A stretch of DNA of 64,000 nt from Neofusicoccum parvum (taxonomy: Eukaryota > Ascomycota > Dothideomycetes > Botryosphaeriales > Botryosphaeriaceae). The notes below the pieces were generated by a model that was not told the DNA's origin, ran no database searches, and saw only the letters and a program-made list of their open reading frames with translations. The stretch's first letter is position 1. Each line of letters begins with the position of its first letter. The stretch spans positions 744,001-808,000 of the forward strand of contig CP087213.1 in the NCBI GenBank assembly GCA_020912385.1, read 5' to 3'. Below, piece by piece: positions 1 to 9,843 of the stretch. The translations under genes were made by a program, and so were the position numbers.

Positions 1-166
1 GTTAGGGCGGTCAGGGAAAGTCTTATGCCTCAGATTTCTTGCTCTACAGCAAGGCCTACTGCGCTAGCAGACCACCAGAGCTGGAAAAAGACCATAATTC
101 GAACGCCAAGAGCCCATGATATTCCCTTTTACTTTCATCAATCCACCACCGAAACAATCAAGACAT
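1..166. other. 3' flank of RPL10
   Basis: Downstream flank of the L10 gene reaching the window edge. No coding signal or RNA gene was recognised here. Confidence 0.5.
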
Positions 167-1056
167 TTAAGCCTCGGCCTCGAAGGCGGCAGGGAAACGG
201 CGAAGGTTCTGCTCGATGGGGCCCTTGTTGCGGAGGAACTGGACGTAAGCACCGTCGACCTTGACGGCACCGGCCTGGCGCTTGGCAATGTACTCGTCGC
301 GGCGGAGAGGGGTGAAGCCCCAGTTCTTGGAGACGATGATCTTCTGGCGACCGGGGAACTTGTACTGGGAGCGGCGAAGAGCCTCGATGGCAGTAGCACG
401 GTCTGTCGGAGGCTGGTTAATGCAAGTTCATTAGGTGAGAAGAGCGTTGCGGGAACATACTGTTGTCCTTGGTGCGGACGGACAGAATGATCTGGCCAAT
501 GTTGATACGGGCAACGGTGCCGTTAGGCTTGCCGAAGGCACCACGCATACCGGTCTGGAGACGATCGGCACCAGCGCACGACAACATCTTGTTGATACGG
601 ATGACGTGGTAGGGGTGGGCGCGGACACGAAGGTGGAAAGACTCCTTGCCACCGGTCTTGACCATGTACTTGTTGGCGCAAATACGGGCGGCCTCGAGGG
701 CCTCGGAGCTCAGCTGCTCATACTCGTTGGAGACAAGGTGGACGCAGCAGGGGAACTCGTCGACGTTCGCACGCTTACGGCCAAGATCGAAGATGCGAAT
801 CTTGGGGTCGGGCACACCACGGTTGAAGCGAGACTTAGGGTAAGGCTGTAGAAGCGCAAGTCAGCTCATATTCTTCCGGCCAGAAAGGACCGACGGCAAA
901 TCGCTCCAAGCGCCTTCTCAGGTGACTCTGCGCGCGGGAACGCCGGGACAGCGCTATGAGGGGCGCAAAGAGCGGATTTGGTCGGTCGTGGAGCGGACAG
1001 GCACAGCGTACCTTGTTCTTGCAGTAGCGGTAGCATCTCGCCGGACGACGGGCCAT
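167..1056 (-). CDS. RPL10: 60S ribosomal protein L10 (uL16)
   Basis: Structural protein of the large cytosolic ribosomal subunit, placed late in 60S maturation near the peptidyl-transferase centre. Three exons on the minus strand: 1056-1012, 845-461 and 402-167. They join in frame to 221 residues, the usual length for this family. The start [15 protein letters not shown] and the internal [12 protein letters not shown] and [18 protein letters not shown] segments are hallmarks of eukaryotic L10/QM. The C-terminal exon carries the [14 protein letters not shown] motif and ends in EAEA. Introns are 166 nt and 58 nt with GT donors and AG acceptors. The exon 2/3 junction was set by using the acceptor that restores [14 protein letters not shown]. 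It lies in tandem with RPL30, transcribed in the same direction. Identity is very secure; splice sites rest on frame and family conservation. Confidence 0.97.
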
Positions 1057-1568
1057 TTTGACGGTTTGTAGAGGGTTGGACTGTGGGTGTTAGTGAGGTG
1101 GGTGCAGCGTCGTCGTCGGGGGCGCAAGAGGTTTTGAGGTCACCGACTTGAATTTCTAAGCAGCGGAGATTCGCTAAGCGAGCGCTTTGTGCGCTTTGCC
1201 ACAATCGTCACAGCCCCAGCCTCAGGCACGAGATTTATTATCACCGTCAGAAAGAAAGAGTCAGGAATTCAGCATTTTGATCATTTCCAAGCTATTTGCC
1301 ACTGCAGCCTCTGCGGGTTGGTAAGCGCATCACCCCGGATTGTCACCGGGCTTGCCGCGCTGTGCCAGCCCTCCACGCCGCCCGAAGAGGGAAGTGCATC
1401 ACGCCAATCTCACTTCTACGCTGGACACTCTCACACTTGCACACGCCGAAGTCCCGACCATAGAACGTGCATTACTATCTGGCATACATAATGTTCCCCA
1501 GACGGCTACGCCCCATGCGCCATGCTGTTCTCTTCATTTTTTCAACTTTTTGTGCCGAGCATTCGCAT
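1057..1568. promoter_or_regulatory. RPL10 upstream / RPL30 downstream spacer
   Basis: This 512-base spacer lies between the L30 stop and the L10 start, both genes reading leftward. It must hold the L30 3' UTR and the L10 promoter and 5' UTR. I see no TATA box close to the L10 start and no credible coding sequence. Confidence 0.45.
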
Positions 1569-2314
1569 TTAAGCGCTGGCATTGGTGGTGAGGATGTCGC
1601 TGTCACCGGCGTCGAGGATAGCCATGGTGGAGCAGCGGAAGAGCTTACCGCAAGCGGTGCCGAGCTCGACTGTACGGGCAGGATGTTAGCCTCAAGTTCT
1701 CCCTCCAAAGTCCTACATGGGGACTTTTTCGCAGGGATGGCTCTCTCGACAAGCTGTCGAGAGGCCGGATCACGAAAAAGCAGGATTTCACTTACTGTTG
1801 TTGCCGCTGAAGTGGTGGACGGAGGTCTTGGCGAGCACTGTACGATAATTTGTCAACTTGCTGACCTGGAGAAGCGAGGTAGACAGAAATCCAAGAGCAG
1901 AGAGGTCTTGTCACCCATGGCTTGCGCAGATACAGGAAATCCAACATCGTGTCCTGCCCATGATGGATGCCCCGTATCTGCACACTAGCCACTCGCACAA
2001 GACCAGTCTGCAGTGTTGGACAATGGAGTAGGGGAGTCAAGGTAAAACGTACTGGCATAGTACTCGAGCTCGCTCTTGCGGAGAGGGGGGGTGTTGCCAG
2101 CGATGATGACGAGCTGCGAGCAGAGTCAGTACACATGAAGGCGAAGTGCCAACGGTCCCACTGGCTGGGGAGAAGGAAAACTTGCCTTGGCCTTGCCGGA
2201 TCTGAGGGTCTTGAGAGTGCTCTTGTACCCAAGGGTGACCTTGCCGGACTTCATCACAAGCGCCAGGCGCGAGTTGATGGAGTCGACGGACTTCTTGTTC
2301 TTCTTGGGGGCCAT
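1569..2314 (-). CDS. RPL30: 60S ribosomal protein L30 (eL30)
   Basis: Small cytosolic 60S protein of the L7Ae/L30e RNA-binding fold. Four exons on the minus strand: 2314-2186, 2113-2053, 1837-1796 and 1669-1569, joining to 110 residues. The chain starts [20 protein letters not shown] and contains [53 protein letters not shown] and [14 protein letters not shown] [10 protein letters not shown], all typical of L30. The first intron has a GC donor (AAG then GCAAGT) and a CTGAC branch site; no GT donor gives the conserved K-L junction. The third intron, 126 nt, holds two perfect hairpins. In budding yeast L30 represses splicing of its own transcript, so intron structure is of interest; whether that occurs here is inference. 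Confidence 0.96.
1707..1763 (-). other. Two tandem hairpins in RPL30 intron 3
   Basis: Within the 126-nt third intron are two perfect inverted repeats. Positions 1707-1713 pair with 1721-1727 (7 bp, 7-nt loop). Positions 1743-1751 pair with 1755-1763 (9 bp, 3-nt loop). Pairing is read directly from the bases. Box motifs of C/D or H/ACA snoRNAs were looked for and not seen, so a function in splicing control is only a possibility. Confidence 0.5.
2114..2185 (-). other. RPL30: GC-AG intron 1 of RPL30
   Basis: The 72-nt first intron begins GCAAGT after exon-final AAG and ends GCAG, with TACTGACTC as a plausible branch site. The flanking exons restore the conserved GKAK-LVII junction only with this GC donor. 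GC-AG introns are a known minority class read by the major spliceosome. Confidence 0.85.
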
Positions 2315-3153
2315 CGTTGCGCGTTCAGAAAAGAGGTCGGGATTTCTGAAGTGTCGTGGTTGCGCTCCGGTTGAGGATGCAACAGTGCGGTGGAGTTTTC
2401 TGAAAAGCTAGGCGTGCGCTGGGTTTGCGCTAGTCCGCAGGCGGCAGCGCAGGCGAGCCAATCGGAGGGCGACAGGTGAGCTGGGCGCAATCCGGGCTGC
2501 ACGCCTCGCACGCCCCCGCCAGCATGACCGCTCTTTTGCTATGGGGCTGCGCTGGCGGGCTTGGAGAGCGTGGGACCCAGTCGATGCCCGGGTTTGCGGG
2601 CTTCGTGCGGCGGCGCAGCAAGCAGACGCGCTGCTGCGCCAGTCGCCTCGGTCGCGGATGACGAAATCGAGGCCTGTGAGGCCCCGCGGCGCGTGTCCGG
2701 CACCTCCGCGTTCCAGCCCTACCACGGCAGCGTGCCCTTCGCGATCGGCCGGTGAGCGCGTGCGCAGGGGCTCAATGGCTCCGTCGGCGGGCTTGAAGAG
2801 GTCCCTTGGTCCCCCCGTCTCCATGGCAGCTGCGCTACCCAAGCCTTGACTATGCCCTCTCTATGAAACGCCCGAGCACCGCTCCCTAAATCTTGTCGAA
2901 TCTGCCATTATTTCCCGCCCGACTCCCTGAGTCAAAGCACGCTGCTGTCGCCCGTCAACACCGCGTCGCTGCCCGCCCGCATCCATAGGCTCTCCTGCGC
3001 CGATCGCCAGCACCGCAGCACCGCATAGCCTCAGAAAGCCACAGCCACTATCTTTAGCACCCGGCCAACGCCCACCTCCGAAGCGCGCCACCGGCTCGTT
3101 TTTGTGTGCCCTGCAGCCCGTCTGCTGGCCACCTCCCACGACACACGTCAGCC
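2315..3153. promoter_or_regulatory. Divergent promoter region, RPL30 / coiled-coil gene
   Basis: An 839-base GC-rich spacer separates the two divergent starts. It should contain both promoters and 5' UTRs. No TATA box stands out and apparent open frames have arginine/proline-rich composition typical of GC-rich noncoding DNA. Confidence 0.45.
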
Positions 3154-5207
3154 ATGTCGACCGCCGTCAAGAAACCCTCCCCGCCCGGCCAGGCCCAACG
3201 CTCGTCTGCCGGTTCGTCGCCATCAGGGGTCAATCGCACGCCGTCGAGGTCGTCCACGCCCTCGTCTGCAACCAGCAACACCGTGAGGCGGACCGCTTCC
3301 ACCCGCACGAGCTCCACCGGCAGCCCGTTGTCGGCGCGCGCCTCAGTCAGGAAACCCGGCCACAGCTCGACGCTCAGCAAGGACATGTCTGCTTCGTCGC
3401 CCGTCGACAACAGCGCTGAGGAGGACGCGAAGGCCGAGACTGCCGCTCTGATCAAGGAGCTCAAGGAACAGCTGCAGAAGGCCGAGGCTAGCACCGAGGA
3501 GTTCAAGGTGCGTTATCGCGCGCGCCGATCTCAGGGTCCAAGATCCGAATGTCATCGCTAATCGCTTCTGCAGAAACAAGTTGAGGTCCTCAAGACACGG
3601 CTCGACGATGCGCTCAAAGACCAGGCCAAGCTCGAGGAGCGCATGCACGAGGAGGAGGAGCGCGTTGAGATCCTTGAGAACGAGAAGCGCGAGACTGTCC
3701 GGCAGCGCCGGGAACTCGAGGGTATCTACGAGGCCGAGCGCGCAGCCGCCATGAAGGAGAAGGAGCAAGCTCAAGCGCGCGAGGACGAGCTGCAGGAGAT
3801 TATCCAGAGGCTCAAGGATACTCTGGCCGAGCGCGACCGTGAAGGCACGCCCTCGGGTGAAGAGCGCCGGAACTCCAGGATCTGTATGTTATTCCCCTTG
3901 CACCATCTATCATCGCGACCCCTTGACCCCTAATCAGTGTCGCAGCGTTCCCCACCTCGCGGACCAACTCGTCGCAGAACCTCGAGAACGGCCACTTCGC
4001 GCCGCCGGCGTCGCTGCAGCGCAGCAACTCTCAAAACAGCTCTAAGCTGATCCTCCAGAAAGACAAGCTCATCGAGTCGCTTCGTCTGGAGCTCGCCGAG
4101 GCGCAGATTAAGGCTATTGAAATGGAGAATGCTGGAGGCGGTCGCGTTCAGGAGCTCGAGAAGGTTCTCCTGGAGACCAGAATGGCCAACGCCCGTCTGA
4201 TGGAGGACAACGAAAGCTTCCAGCTCTTGCTCAGCGAGAAGACGCTCAATGGCGACTTTATGCGCAGCATCGGTGGAATCACCCGACCTTCTTCGCAAGG
4301 CGATGGCGATGGCGACAGGCCCAACACCAGCCTTGCCGACGAGCTTGGCGCCGCCGCCGACGAGGAATCTAACGAGCGTCGCCTCGAGACTGAGATCAAT
4401 TCGCTCAAGGACCAGAACAAGGCTCTGACCCTGTACATCAACAAGATCATTGAGCGTCTCCTCCAACACCAGGGTTTCGAGGCTGTCTTGAGCCACGACC
4501 AAGACGCTGCGCCGGCAAAGCCTGCTGGGAAGGAGAACCCTCCGCCCCCGCCGCCCAAGGATAAGCCCCAGGGCCAGTCTTTCTTGCAGCGCGCCAAGTC
4601 TGTTGCACTTGGCTCCGGTGGTTCTGGCCCGCAACAGGAGAAGCGTCCTCGTCCCATGAGTGTCATGCCTCCGCCGCCGCCTAAACAGGAGGATAGCGGC
4701 ATCACGTCGGATCCTGCTACGGCGCCTAGCATTCCGCTTCGCCACGGCTCAGGCCAGCACCGTCGTGCCAACTCCGAGTGGAGCAACAGCGCGGCGACCG
4801 TCGTCAACAACATGTACCGTAACACGCCGAGATCCCCCAGCATTGTGTCTCCGCGCAACTCCTTTTTCAACTTCCCCCAGGGAGAAGGTCCTGCTTCGAA
4901 CCGCAGCTCTCGCGTTGTTTCTTCCAGCAGCGTGCCCCGCCAGAGCGTCGACGGCAACGGAGATAGTGCTGGACAAGACACCATCAGCAACACCGACAGC
5001 GGCGTTGCTGTTGACACACCATCCCCGCCTAGGAGCATTGCCAGCAGCTTCGATCGTCCTGGTGGCAACGTCATGACTGGCAACAAGCCGCGCCCTCTCA
5101 GACTTGTCCAAGAGTCCGAGGAGGCCGAGAATGAGCGCAAGAAGGCGAACCGCCAGAGTTGGATCGGTGCCTGGTTCAACAAGAACCAGAACTCGGAGAC
5201 AGCTTAA
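3154..5207 (+). CDS. Coiled-coil, proline-rich protein of unknown function
   Basis: Three exons, 3154-3507, 3574-3883 and 3946-5207, join to 641 residues. The first ~85 residues are Ser/Thr/Pro/Arg-rich and likely disordered. Residues ~90-225 are strongly heptad-like (repeated E/K/R with spaced L and A, for example LIKELKEQLQKAEAS), and a second helical stretch covers ~260-400. The C-terminal third is disordered with a PPPPPPK run and ends near SWIGAWFNKNQ, a Trp-containing tail that may be conserved. The last exon acceptor was placed at GTCGCAG before CGTTCC, because the upstream CAG at the TAATCAG position breaks the downstream frame. The architecture suggests a scaffold or cytoskeletal protein, but no catalytic domain is visible and I do not assign a name. 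An AATAAA lies about 200 bases after the stop. Confidence 0.85.
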
Positions 5208-7879
5208 ATGGCAAATCCCATGCGCGGTCGTCCATCACTGAAAGATCATACGGGTTAGATGATTCACAAGCTTGCCCGGTTTGGCTAGCGGAATGGGCTC
5301 GACAACTATCCCAACGCAGCGAAAGCTCTCTACGCATTGGCAGGTCTCTGAGAGACGCCAGTCGCCAGCTTTTCTCACGCCAGACATAGAACCAGGCATG
5401 AATAAATTTTGGACGTCCGTAATGATGAGGCGAACGGGGCGAGTTTACTTTTTTTTTCTTGATTCTTGTTACTTTTTGCTTTTTGGTTCTCTCCTTTTTG
5501 GCTTCTCAAGAAATTACTATGACGGCCCCCTCAATGATGGCAGGCAATACCCCCAAAGACCGGTTGTTTGGTTTGGCAGGCACACAATTTTCCTCGGGTT
5601 GATATGATTATCATGGAGTCAAACGCGAAGGGAGGCAAAGAGACTGAAAGAGAAATAGCGGACGATTAACCGTCGTCGTCAGCTCAATGTTGTATGCATC
5701 ATTTGTTATTGTGTTGGGTATTTGAGCCTAACTCATTTTCCCCGTTCTTATGTACCCTACTTCTTTTGACTTTTTGGCTTTCTTTCTACTTTCTTCAAGA
5801 AATATGAAAGGAGCTTCACCCCCGAATAGATGGAATGGCGTTTGGTTGGTCATGATAACGTCTCGAATACTCAAATACCCCCTCTCCCGTTCTTGCCCCT
5901 CATGCTCCCTCTACCTTTCCACTTCTTTACTCACACTTCGACGGGTTGACTGGGAAGTCAAGACTACTTCTATACGTAACACTAACACCGTGTCTTCGTC
6001 TACAGATTTCTAATACTAGTAACATGTAGTTTGGTCCATGCTTCTGGCAACGGAAAGCTACAAATACATCCGCTTCAAAACTAACATACTCATCCTGCAC
6101 GTCGGGTACCATTTGTGTTCTTGTTCGATTTGGCTCTGCAACAACCGCACACGACATCTGAATCAAAACCGATGCCGCTTCCGATCCAGGCGTGCCGGAC
6201 CAATCCGGCTGCTTTGATTACAACCGTTCGGCACCGCGCCCTTCCCCACCCCAGCGACACGGACAACGGAAACCGAACGAGGGCGACACGAACACGGCAG
6301 ACGGCAGGACGCACCACTCACTAGCAACACCACAACATGACACACCCCTAGCCGCCGGCCCGCTCTCTCGCCTCTTCGGAGCCTCGGGTCGCCCGGCTCG
6401 GCAGCGAACGGGCGTGGCGCTCCTGGGACGAGCAAAGCGGGTTCTCCCCGCGCCACCGGTAACGTCTCACCACCGCCCATTCTCCAGATCTGCAAGGGTC
6501 CTCGGAGCGAGCTGATCTGCAAGCCACGATGGGGAGGAGCCGAGGACCGGGGTTGCTGTCCATCTCCTTGCGGCGCTCGGAGCGACGGAATGTTCTTCGA
6601 AGGATTCGAATGTGGAACCTCCGCTTTGCATCCTCCTCCTATCCATCTCTGTCGAGTGTATATTGGTGGCGGCGATGGGGGGCGCACCCGCGGCTGTGGT
6701 TTGGATTGGGATGCGGTTGGAGGCTCACGCCGGCGCTGCCGGCGCCGGATATGTACGAGACCGTACGGGAACGCCAACGGTCTGGAAACCCTGCTGGGTT
6801 TGACTGGGATTGTGGTGAACGCAAGTCATTTTTTTTCTCGTTGAAAAGCAAACTGCCACAGGAGTCGGTAATGAAGCGGACTGGATTGGATATGGACCGG
6901 GGTTGAGGGGAAAGAGCGCTGGGACCTGAAGCGCTTCGCTGAAGCTCGTCGTGCGTCAGAAGATTCGGGAGGCTGGAATGATGTGAGCTTGCGAGAAGGA
7001 AAATGGCTGAAACGTGTCACCACCCCACCAAAAATCTCGACAGCTTCGAGAAGGAGGCAGGAACAGGCGTTCCATCGTGGCTGTGCAGGTGGTGCACGTC
7101 TGAAGAAAGTCGTTCACTTTCCATGCGGATGCATCCGAATCCGGTCTCGTGTCACTCCGCCGCCCCTCTTACGTGTATGCGACCCGGACGGACCAGTTCA
7201 AGCATTGCTGCGCCAACTCTCGAGATTCTTCCTTGTTGCCCCGCACCGTTGGTTGAGTAAAAGTATTCCAAGGAGCCTCGGAACTTATCCGAGGGTAACC
7301 GTCGGGGGATGACGAGGAGTTGACGTCTCAAAAGGGAAAAAAACCCTGGTCGGAGAAAGTCGGGCATGAACCTTGTCGCACATCATCACCGCAGTCCCAA
7401 CACTCTCTCGTTCGTCATGTATCCATTCGTACGCGTCCTTCATCCTCGAACCTCCCTGGCTCAGAGACGATGGAGGAGAAGGAGGAAGCATACCGCAAGG
7501 TAGGTATCCAAGGAGGAAAGAGAAGACAGCAGTAGATAGACAAGACGTCGAGAGCGAGAAAAATAATAAGTCTATACCTCCTTTCACCCACCTCATCAAA
7601 CAACGACCTCGATATCCTACATGAGAAAAACTATGCACAGTGGTAGTCGCGGCTTTCATTATGTTTTGTTTTTCTTTTCCTCTTTTCTCTTCCATGGCGG
7701 ATCAGGGAGATTACCCCCAACGGTCACCGTAGAAACAACATAGCTTCAAAACTCGCTCGATCTCGCTCGCTCACTCATGCTAAGAGAACAAGAGATGAAA
7801 GGACCCACCATTTTCCCGCCGCCGCACTATTGCTCCTTGTTAAAAACCAACGATGCCCAATGCCAATGCCACACCCCGT
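5208..7879. other. 2.7 kb intergenic region between convergent genes
   Basis: This stretch lies between the stop of the coiled-coil gene and the stop of dihydrolipoyl dehydrogenase. The first part (5400-6100) is comparatively AT-rich with T-runs; 6150-6800 is GC-rich. Open frames are short, mutually overlapping on both strands and lack recognisable domains or splice-supported extensions. I see no gene here. Confidence 0.5.
5401..5406 (+). terminator. Candidate polyadenylation signal AATAAA
   Basis: An exact AATAAA hexamer lies 194 bases downstream of the coiled-coil gene stop codon, on the same strand, in a region that turns T-rich soon afterwards. Fungal signals are degenerate, so this is suggestive only. 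Confidence 0.4.
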
Positions 7880-9586
7880 CTAGTAGTGGATAGCCTTGTC
7901 GAAGGTGTTAAGGGCAGCCTCCTTGAATCTGTTGAGATAGAGTCAGCACAATGTGCACAATCACTTCGACTAAGCGGGGGAGACTTACGCTTCGCTGAGC
8001 GTCGGGTGAGCGTGGCACACCCGCGCAACGTCCTCGGAGGAGGCGCCGTACTCGATGGCCAGACCAGCCTCAGCAATCATCTCACCAGCGTTGGGGCCGA
8101 TGATGTGCACGCCGAGGATGCGGTCGGTCTCGGCGTCGGCGATGAACTTGACCAGACCCTCGCTGTCGAGGTTGGTCTTCGCGCGCGAGTTGGCCGAGAA
8201 GGGGAAGGTGCCGATCTTGTACTTGATGCCAGCCTCCTTGACCTCGGCCTCGTTCTGGCCGACCCAGGCGACTTCGGGGTGGGTGTACATGACCGAGGGA
8301 ATGACGCCGTAGTTAACATGGCCGTAGCCCTTCGAGATGTACTCGACGGCAGCGACAGCCTCCTCCTCGGCCTTGTGCGCAAGCATGGGGCCGAAGGTGC
8401 AGTCGCCAATCACACGGATGTGCGGGATCTTGGTGCGATACTCGTGGTCGATGATCAGGCGGCCCTTGTCGTCGGTCTCGATGCCAATGTTCTCGATGCC
8501 GAGGCCGGCGGTGTACGGACGGCGGCCAATGGCAACGAGGACAACGTCGGCGTCAAGCTAGAGCTGGTGGTTAGCATACGCAGGCAACTGGGAGCTAATT
8601 GGAGCCTACAGTCTCCTCCTTGCCGCCCTTCGCGGCCTCAACGGCAACCTTGACGCCCTCAGCGTGAACGTCACCGCTCTGGACCTTCGTGCCGAGCTTG
8701 AACTTCATGCCCTGCTTCTGGAGGATCTTCTGGATGCCCTTGGCAATCTCGGCGTCCATGCCCGGGCCGCCGATCTGGTTCAGGAATTCGACGACGGTGA
8801 CCTCGGCGCCCAGGCGCGACCAAACGGAAGCCTGCTCCACAGTTACTACGCGCTGCTGCTCGCAGGAATTGCAATTGAACGCACCATCTCAAGACCAATG
8901 ATACCACCGCCAATGACAACCATCTTGTTGGGGACCTGCTTGAGGGCAATGGCGCCGGTGCTGGTGATGACCTTCTCCTCGTCGATGGTCATGCCGGGGA
9001 ACGGGGTGGCCTCGGAGCCGGTGGCAATGATGATGTTCTTGGCGCGGACAGCAGTCTCGCCGCCCTCGGACAGGTTGACCTTGATGGTGTGCTCGTCGGC
9101 GAAGGCACCGGTGCCCTTGATGTACTCGACGTTGTTCTTCTTGAACAGGAACTCAATGCCCTTGGTCAGGCCGGAGACGGACGTCTCCTTGGCCTTCATC
9201 ATCTGCTCGAGGTTGAGCTTGACCTCGCCGACCTCGATGCCGCGGTTCTTGGTGTCATGCAGGATCTGGTGGTAGAGGTGCGAGTTGTTGAGCAGCGACT
9301 TGGAGGGGATGCAGCCGACGTTCAGACAGGTGCCGCCCAGGACGCCGCGCTTCTCGATGCAGGCGACCGACAGGCCTGCCTGGCCGGCCTTGATGGCAGC
9401 AACGTAGCCAGCGACACCGCCGCCGATGATGACGAGGTCCTTCTCCGCGGCCTCGGTGGCATATGTCCGTCGTGACCGGTCAACGAGAGCAAATGTTGAG
9501 GAGACGGGGCGGAAGGCGCTGCGGCGCGCTCCGAGCGAGCGGGCAAGCGGCCGGGCGGGCGTCTTGGGTATCAGTTGCTTGAACAT
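7880..9586 (-). CDS. LPD1: Dihydrolipoyl dehydrogenase, mitochondrial (E3)
   Basis: FAD flavoprotein that reoxidises dihydrolipoamide with NAD+ in the pyruvate and 2-oxoglutarate dehydrogenase complexes and the glycine cleavage system, in the mitochondrial matrix. Four minus-strand exons (9586-8885, 8831-8610, 8557-7989, 7928-7880) join to 513 residues. Residues 1-45 form an Arg/Ser-rich transit peptide. The FAD-binding [14 protein letters not shown] follows at ~55, then the redox disulphide GGTCLNVGC (Cys87, Cys92). The NAD-binding [10 protein letters not shown] is near residue 230, and the catalytic HAHPTLSE (His492, Glu497) is near the C-terminus. The exon 1/2 acceptor was chosen to restore [12 protein letters not shown]. 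The last exon encodes only the final 16 residues. All key residues are present. Confidence 0.97.
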
Positions 9587-9843
9587 GTCGGCGGCGCGGG
9601 ATGGACGCGGGTGGGCGGGGAGGTGGAGAGGTGAGGGCTTTGCAGCGGGCGATGGCTGACAAGCAGTTCCGGCACAGGCGAAAACACTCGGGGAGTCGGA
9701 GCGCGAGGCGGCAAAATGCGGCAATTCGCGCGCTTGGCACGTGTGATATCAGCGCCCAAGTGAATGGTTAATCGCGCAGCTGCGTGCACGCGCATTACTA
9801 AGTCGGCATTCTGCAGTGCTGCTGCTACGCCAGCCCGTGGGCT
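9587..9843. promoter_or_regulatory. LPD1 promoter spacer
   Basis: Only 257 bases separate the SGD1 stop from the LPD1 start, both on the minus strand, so the LPD1 promoter and 5' UTR must be compact or overlap the SGD1 3' UTR. Confidence 0.4.

Noticed and set aside
1..20. TTAGGG at the window start as telomeric repeat
   Set aside because: A single copy only, next to coding sequence.
1670..1795. snoRNA inside RPL30 intron 3
   Set aside because: No C, D, H or ACA boxes in proper positions; stems are too short for an H/ACA RNA. Kept only as a structured-intron observation.
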